From the NCBI GenBank assembly GCA_002633005.1, contig NMRA01000122.1:32501-60371 (forward strand): a stretch of 27,871 nt of DNA. Direction: 5' to 3'. Position 1 is the first letter of the stretch, and every line of letters begins with the position of its first letter. The notes below the pieces were generated by a model, which saw only the letters and a list, made by a program, of their open reading frames with translations, did no database searches and was not told where the DNA came from. Source of the DNA: Phoronis australis. Its lineage: Eukaryota > Phoronida > Phoronidae. Position numbers and translations under genes: made by a program. This document shows positions 12,901 through 18,900 of this stretch, in pieces.

Positions 12901-15900
12901 TCTAAAGCATCCCCACGTTACATGCCACAGTAGATTTGCGTGTAGGCGAGTCCTATGAGAAAGTCATTTAGCGACGTACATGTAATATGAAATGTGTAAA
13001 TCGCGCTAACAAACATCTATTGCCACAGATCGTGGGTGGGGTGTGTGTGGGTTGTGGGTCGAAGGGGAGGTGGGTCGAGGGGGTCGTGGGAGTCGATTTG
13101 AACAGCTCTTACTCTCCCGTCCATCTGTATGGAAAAGCACGTGAATTGATTTGTTTACTCTCAGTACACGTTCAAGACGGAGGACGAAAAAACGAATGCT
13201 GGTACCATAGCATAGACTAGACGGCTCCGATCTATTCAATCATGATTGGTCATAGAATTGACTTCAAGTAACCTAGCAATGAAGGCCAGCTGTTCTAACA
13301 AGGGCCCTGGTTGTTATACTTTTCACAATATCGTTTTTACTGTTTGCTGAGTAAGGACAGCACATTTAATTCCCCAAGTTTCGTAATAAATTTCCCATCC
13401 CTGAAGCGCCAGCAATCCTAAAAGTCATTTCACGTGACCTTCCAAATGAGAAGCGCTCCGATTGGCGAAATTAACCAAAAAACCACGTTAGAATTGACCA
13501 GAAAAGACGACGACAGAGACGATGACGAAGATGACAGCTATGACGACGATGGTGGCGATGATGGACAAGTTATGATATCATTCATATGACGAACGTAGAG
13601 GTCAGAAATCACTAAGAAATAGGATACAGTCTTGAGCGACACTTGGCGAAATTAACTGAAGAAAAGACGACGTCGGAGATGATGACGAAGATGAAAAATA
13701 TGATGATGGTGGTGGGGATGATGAACAACATCATAACATTCATATGACGAACTTAGATGTCATAAATCAATAAGAAATAGGCTACAGTCTAGTTCAATAG
13801 AAGCTAAACCAACATCAATGCAGCAAGAGCGCTCAACAAAGGAACAGCGTTATCAGAAAATCTCAAATAACTCAAAAAGTAGACGTGCTAGTAAAAAATG
13901 AAAAACATCTTCTGAAAGCCCGTTCAAAACTCTATTTAAATTGATAGTATCATATAATTCCGTAAATTTTTGTAAAAAATGAAATTTTGAGTTTTTTAAG
14001 AAATTCAAAGTCAAATAACTTGAAAACCATAAGTCTGAGAAAAAAATTGTTAAGTTCATTTGAAAGAATATACCTTAGAGAATACACATGCAAAAATTCA
14101 CGTCATTTCCTCCTCTCGTTTAAATGGCACCTCAGAGCGACTGAAAATGGGTCAACATGCGGCAGATCCGCCATCTTGAAAGCAACTTCCGGTTTTCTGG
14201 CTTTGTATAATAGCATGTTTTAAAAAAATAATTTCTGAAAAAATTCAAAATTAGTCTTACAATGCGCATTCTACAGGAGAAAACATTTTTCCCGAAATCG
14301 AGGTGCGCATGCGCGAGTGCCAATATTTCCGCCATCTTTGAACGGAAGTGTACATTTTCCGGAATACGTCTAGTGCACCTCCGGTCCATTAATTGTGCCG
14401 ATTTTCAGCTCTGTACGCAAAATATTGTAGCCTTCAGAAGCCTTTGAATCTTAAAATGAAAACAAAATGGCCGCCACAGTCGCCATCTTGGATCCGATTA
14501 TGATGAAAAACAATAGGCTTCCAGTACTTCCGGAACTACGTATTATGTGATTGGACGAAAATTGCGACCAGTAAGGTGACTATTTTCGGCTTGCACAAAG
14601 CCAACTGCACGCTGATTGTAAGGTTTTCGTGGACACATATATTGACTGCTTGCTCTCTGTTGACCTAATTGAAGGAAGTGAACTACTTTACGCGCAGGTT
14701 TTAGTCCGATATAGATAAGACTATATTTTCAGGATATAGGTAACATATATGCTTGTGTAACTTACCCCTTGCATTGTCACTCAAGCGTTGGAGGTAGGAA
14801 TCTATTTTCTCTCCTGTCAATCTATCGCCGCTAGGGTAGCTGATCAATTTCGACAGCTTCACACTATCTTCACCAACAGGCACCTCAAAAGCGTGCCGTA
14901 AAGCGTCTTTCAAGTGTTCACATCCGGGGTATTCTTTATGTCCTATTGAAGCCCATAAGAATGAAGTGAAATATCCTATCAATAAAATCAGGAGTAAAAG
15001 AGATAGAACGAAGACAAGAAAGGCTAAGAGGAAAAGATGGATTGCCGGGGCGGGGCGGGGCGGGGGTGATGAAAGGATGCAAAGATGACGGACGGAGCTG
15101 GGAGATGGAGAAAACAGGGAAGGAAAGGTCGAGTGAGAGGAACGAATGTAGCGCGTGGGCGCCCGTGCCTATGAGATGACACTGCTACATACGATAACTC
15201 TTCAATACGTCTCGTGCAACTTTGAGCTGAAAGGGACATCACCGGTTTTAGGTTAGGAAAACACAATTTTTGATGATTGTTGGGTGTGATATACTCCTAT
15301 ATGTTAGTTTTAACCAGAGGTGTAAAACAAAAAATCTGTTCTGTTTCTAAAGTTTCTGAAATCAAGGTCAGTTACTTAACCGTGTACTCTTGCAATACCC
15401 TGACGTTTATCGAATGGGATTTAGCTCTGCCAGCAGAGCACTTAGTGACTACGATTGCAGGTGTGCAGGTTCTATTTCGCGCTGGTGGATATCTCAGAAA
15501 ATTTCTTATATCGCCAGTAATGTCCCTTTAGTAGCCGATATTTTATCTCGATTATGAGTGACAAAGTTTTACTATTATTCCTATTGCTGCTGTTTCAGTG
15601 ATGATGTTTCAAGTTAAAACGAAATGTTAGAACATTTGTTTTGTTGTTCTGACACCTATTAATGTCAAAAGCGCATATTATTTGCTTGATTTCCATAGCT
15701 TACCACTGTCCTCCATAAGGGCACCCAATATTGTCCACCCCATGCTGCGAAAAAACACCGACAACATGTCAATGACTCCATGCAAGGGCGTGTATGTTCG
15801 TATCAAAGTGGGGAACGCACTCTTGTTTCCGGCAGCGAGCGCCTCTGCTCCCCAGGAGATGTGAAGCACATTTCTGAACGCAGTGACGTAACCAATTGCT

Positions 15901-18900
15901 TCACTGACTGCAAGCAGAAACTGGCGTGACAATTACTTGACGGACTGGATTGCATAAAACATTTAAAACTTGTCCTCTGGATTAGTTTAAATGTCGTCAA
16001 ATACATTATGCTGTAGGACACCATTGTAGTTATCCAACGTATACCTTTTATGCAACGGCCCCTGATGAATTGCTTGGCTCTGGCCGCATATGGTCGACGT
16101 TTCTCCAAAGCAAGTTTTGGAAATACACGAGGGCTCATGGTCTATTCTCTGAACTCGAAACTCGACTCGAAAAATTGACCAATTACTGGACGAGCTTCGA
16201 GTGAACTTACACATCTGTACTCGAATCATGTTACGCGATTGGATAGTTTCGAGTTTAAGTGAGAGTCCTGAGATTAGATCCTGTGGGCAGGTGATTGTGA
16301 ATTTTCTGAGTGTGCCCTCAATCTGTGAATCCCATCCCTTACCACAATCGTCATTTCCCCTCTCTAATATTTTAACTCTCCCATTTAACACTACACATTT
16401 TATATCGGGTTAGTTTCTATTTTCAGTTTGAATATTTTGATAGACGCTGATGCTTATTGTTAACGTGAGTGTTATCGTGTCCTATTTTGGTCAGTCCAAG
16501 TCAACTGAAATCAGAACTGGAGGAATGGCATACCAACTCTGGCACGTAAACCATGCATTCTAGTGTTTGAGCTTGCAATCCCGAGATTTCATGGGAGTGA
16601 CCGCGAATTTGTATTGTTTATTTCCGGTTGCCTGCTCGACTGAGTTTTAATTTTATTATCAAATAAAGCTTACTTTCATTGCGTTGTTTTCATTTTGTTC
16701 AAAATTAAGACAACCAAGACATGAAGTGAGACTCTTGAGTTAACCTAATGATTTATCGCAAAATTAATCAAAACACTGCCAATTACATTGGTCATTCTTT
16801 CGCTTACCGACCCATGACTCTGGCTGGATGCCGGGGGTAGTCTGGCCTATGTTATCTTTTCAGCTCTGGTTTTAGAAAACGTTAGGTCTACAAAACAAAC
16901 TGTCAGATTTTGGGTTGTGCTGCTCCCTCATGACTCTCTGGTTTCATCGTCGACCTCACTTTTAAATTTTTATTCGATTTCACCAAGTGTTGCTGCTCAT
17001 AACGCTATCACTTATCTATCAAAAACACTTATCTGCTAACCTCACATAGGCTGTCGGAGTAAGTACTTTATCACGTTTGTAGTAAATGTTATTGTAACCT
17101 GTAATAACCAATAATTTTGAATGAATGCCTGACGGGCTTATACAGGACACCATAACTGGGAATCCAAATTTTCGAAAAATATATGACCGAACACGTCTCG
17201 TTTCCTCCAGCACTGGCGGTCCGCCGGTAGCGCTGCGGCCGAGACACCGTAGAGCGGTGTGTGAAGCTTCGAATGATCTCGCCATAGTTACAGAAAATTC
17301 ATTTTCTAAATGACTTAGCCAAATCCGATTTGAAAGCAATACGGAATCAATAAGTTCATGTTTAAAATACGTAGCTGTTGGTCAGATGGCCCCCAGGGCA
17401 TCAAATGTGTGAGCCTATAATTGACGTTAATATTTTTGTCCTCCTGATTCGATTTGAGGATGTGCTATTTTAACGTGTATATTTCGTCAGCTACCTATGT
17501 TACGCGAGGATGACTATTGATTGACATGGCTAACCGAAAGTCACAAAACATCAAAGAATCTCTATAGTTGAGGTCTGGACGCTTTCATGAACTCTGGGCA
17601 TGATCGCGGTGTCAACATTACTGTTTAGGTCACTGACATTAGTTTTGATCGGCTGCTCTGCATTGTTCTTGTGAGGTTTAAAAGAAAAGCGAGACATTTA
17701 CGGTTTCAAAAAACTTTGGCGACGTTGTCATTCGTAAACAGTTAACTGGCTGATCTGTAAAGTACATACCTGCCGAAACCGGGGAACCAATGATGACACT
17801 GACACCTTCTTCAATAAGTTCATAGGCACTCGATATTCCGTATTTTGGAGAGAAATGGTCGTCCCGGAATTTAAACCTAACGAAAAGTAAACTAAATTAA
17901 CACATAGATGTGTATTATGGCGCATTTTTAAAGCTACTGCATGATGTACGTAAGTTTTTGCCGGATTAAATTGAAAAAAATGTGAAACACACTATTGCAA
18001 GTGGTCGGTTGCCTAAAATTAATTGCATCGGACTTACGCAGGCCTTATAAGTCGGGCCCAAAACACCTGAATTGAAACCCTGCTATGTAATGTTCCTACA
18101 TACAATCGTACATATTTATGTACCTACTTCCCCTTGTCATGAAAAACAACCCTAGTCGTGAAAGATTACGACCAGTGGCCAAATGTAATATGTTGTTTAC
18201 CCAAGAAATAGTAGACACTACCATCATTCACTGAGTTTGTAATCCAATTGACCAGTAACAAAAAACCTGTGTTGAATGAGCAGCTCACAGGTGTGTACCG
18301 CCCGCTGGCTCTGTTTTGATAGGCTTGTGGGCTTCCTACCGCGTAGAACGTGTGTTTCACTGTTTATTTCGCTTCGAAAACGCTCATTTCACTTATTGCC
18401 TGTTGATGGCACATGCAGTCTCGAAATATAGCTAGAGTTTTAATGTGTATGTTTGTCATTTCTCTCGCCCTTTTGCTTCACAGTTGCACACCTGAAGAAA
18501 GGAAATTGTTTCATCACTACGAGCTACATGTATCAAGCTGTCAAACAAAAAGTTTGGTCGTGTTTTCAACGAAGTTTGTGTTAACGAAGGCTGCTACCTA
18601 ACTACACACGCATACATACATACGTACATACATACATACATACATACATACATACATACATACATACATAATATATAGATATAGATATACATGTACACAT
18701 ATACGTGTACGTATAACATTATGTATATGTATGTGTAGTTATACTCGCCGGATTATTTGTGTAGATGAATATATGTGCAGATTAATATTTAGAATACAGC
18801 TTTGTACCAAGGCTAATATTTGATGAGCAATTCGAGAGTAATATGTGTGTCATACTTCTAAACTTTCAATGTATGGGCTTCCAACCTCTGTTTAAAGGCG

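Larger units (their letters stand above)
9745..14765 (-). other. Intron 4: 5-kb intron with repeat insertions
   Basis: Largest intron. It holds a G-run hairpin (9950-9979), the short inverted-repeat element at 11430-11659, an inverted pair of C-rich and G-rich tracts (12505-12572 and 13025-13092) sharing ACCCCCTCGACCCA, a GAY-rich duplication (13462-13800) and a promoter-like motif cluster (14168-14534). No exon of the receptor and no other gene was recognised. Confidence 0.55.

Noticed and set aside
15987-16391. 134-codon minus-strand ORF in intron 2
   Set aside because: No similarity to any family I know and no splice-consistent link with exons 2 or 3.
17205-17285. tRNA-like hairpins
   Set aside because: Only one short stem is convincing; there is no anticodon arm, T-loop or A/B box order.
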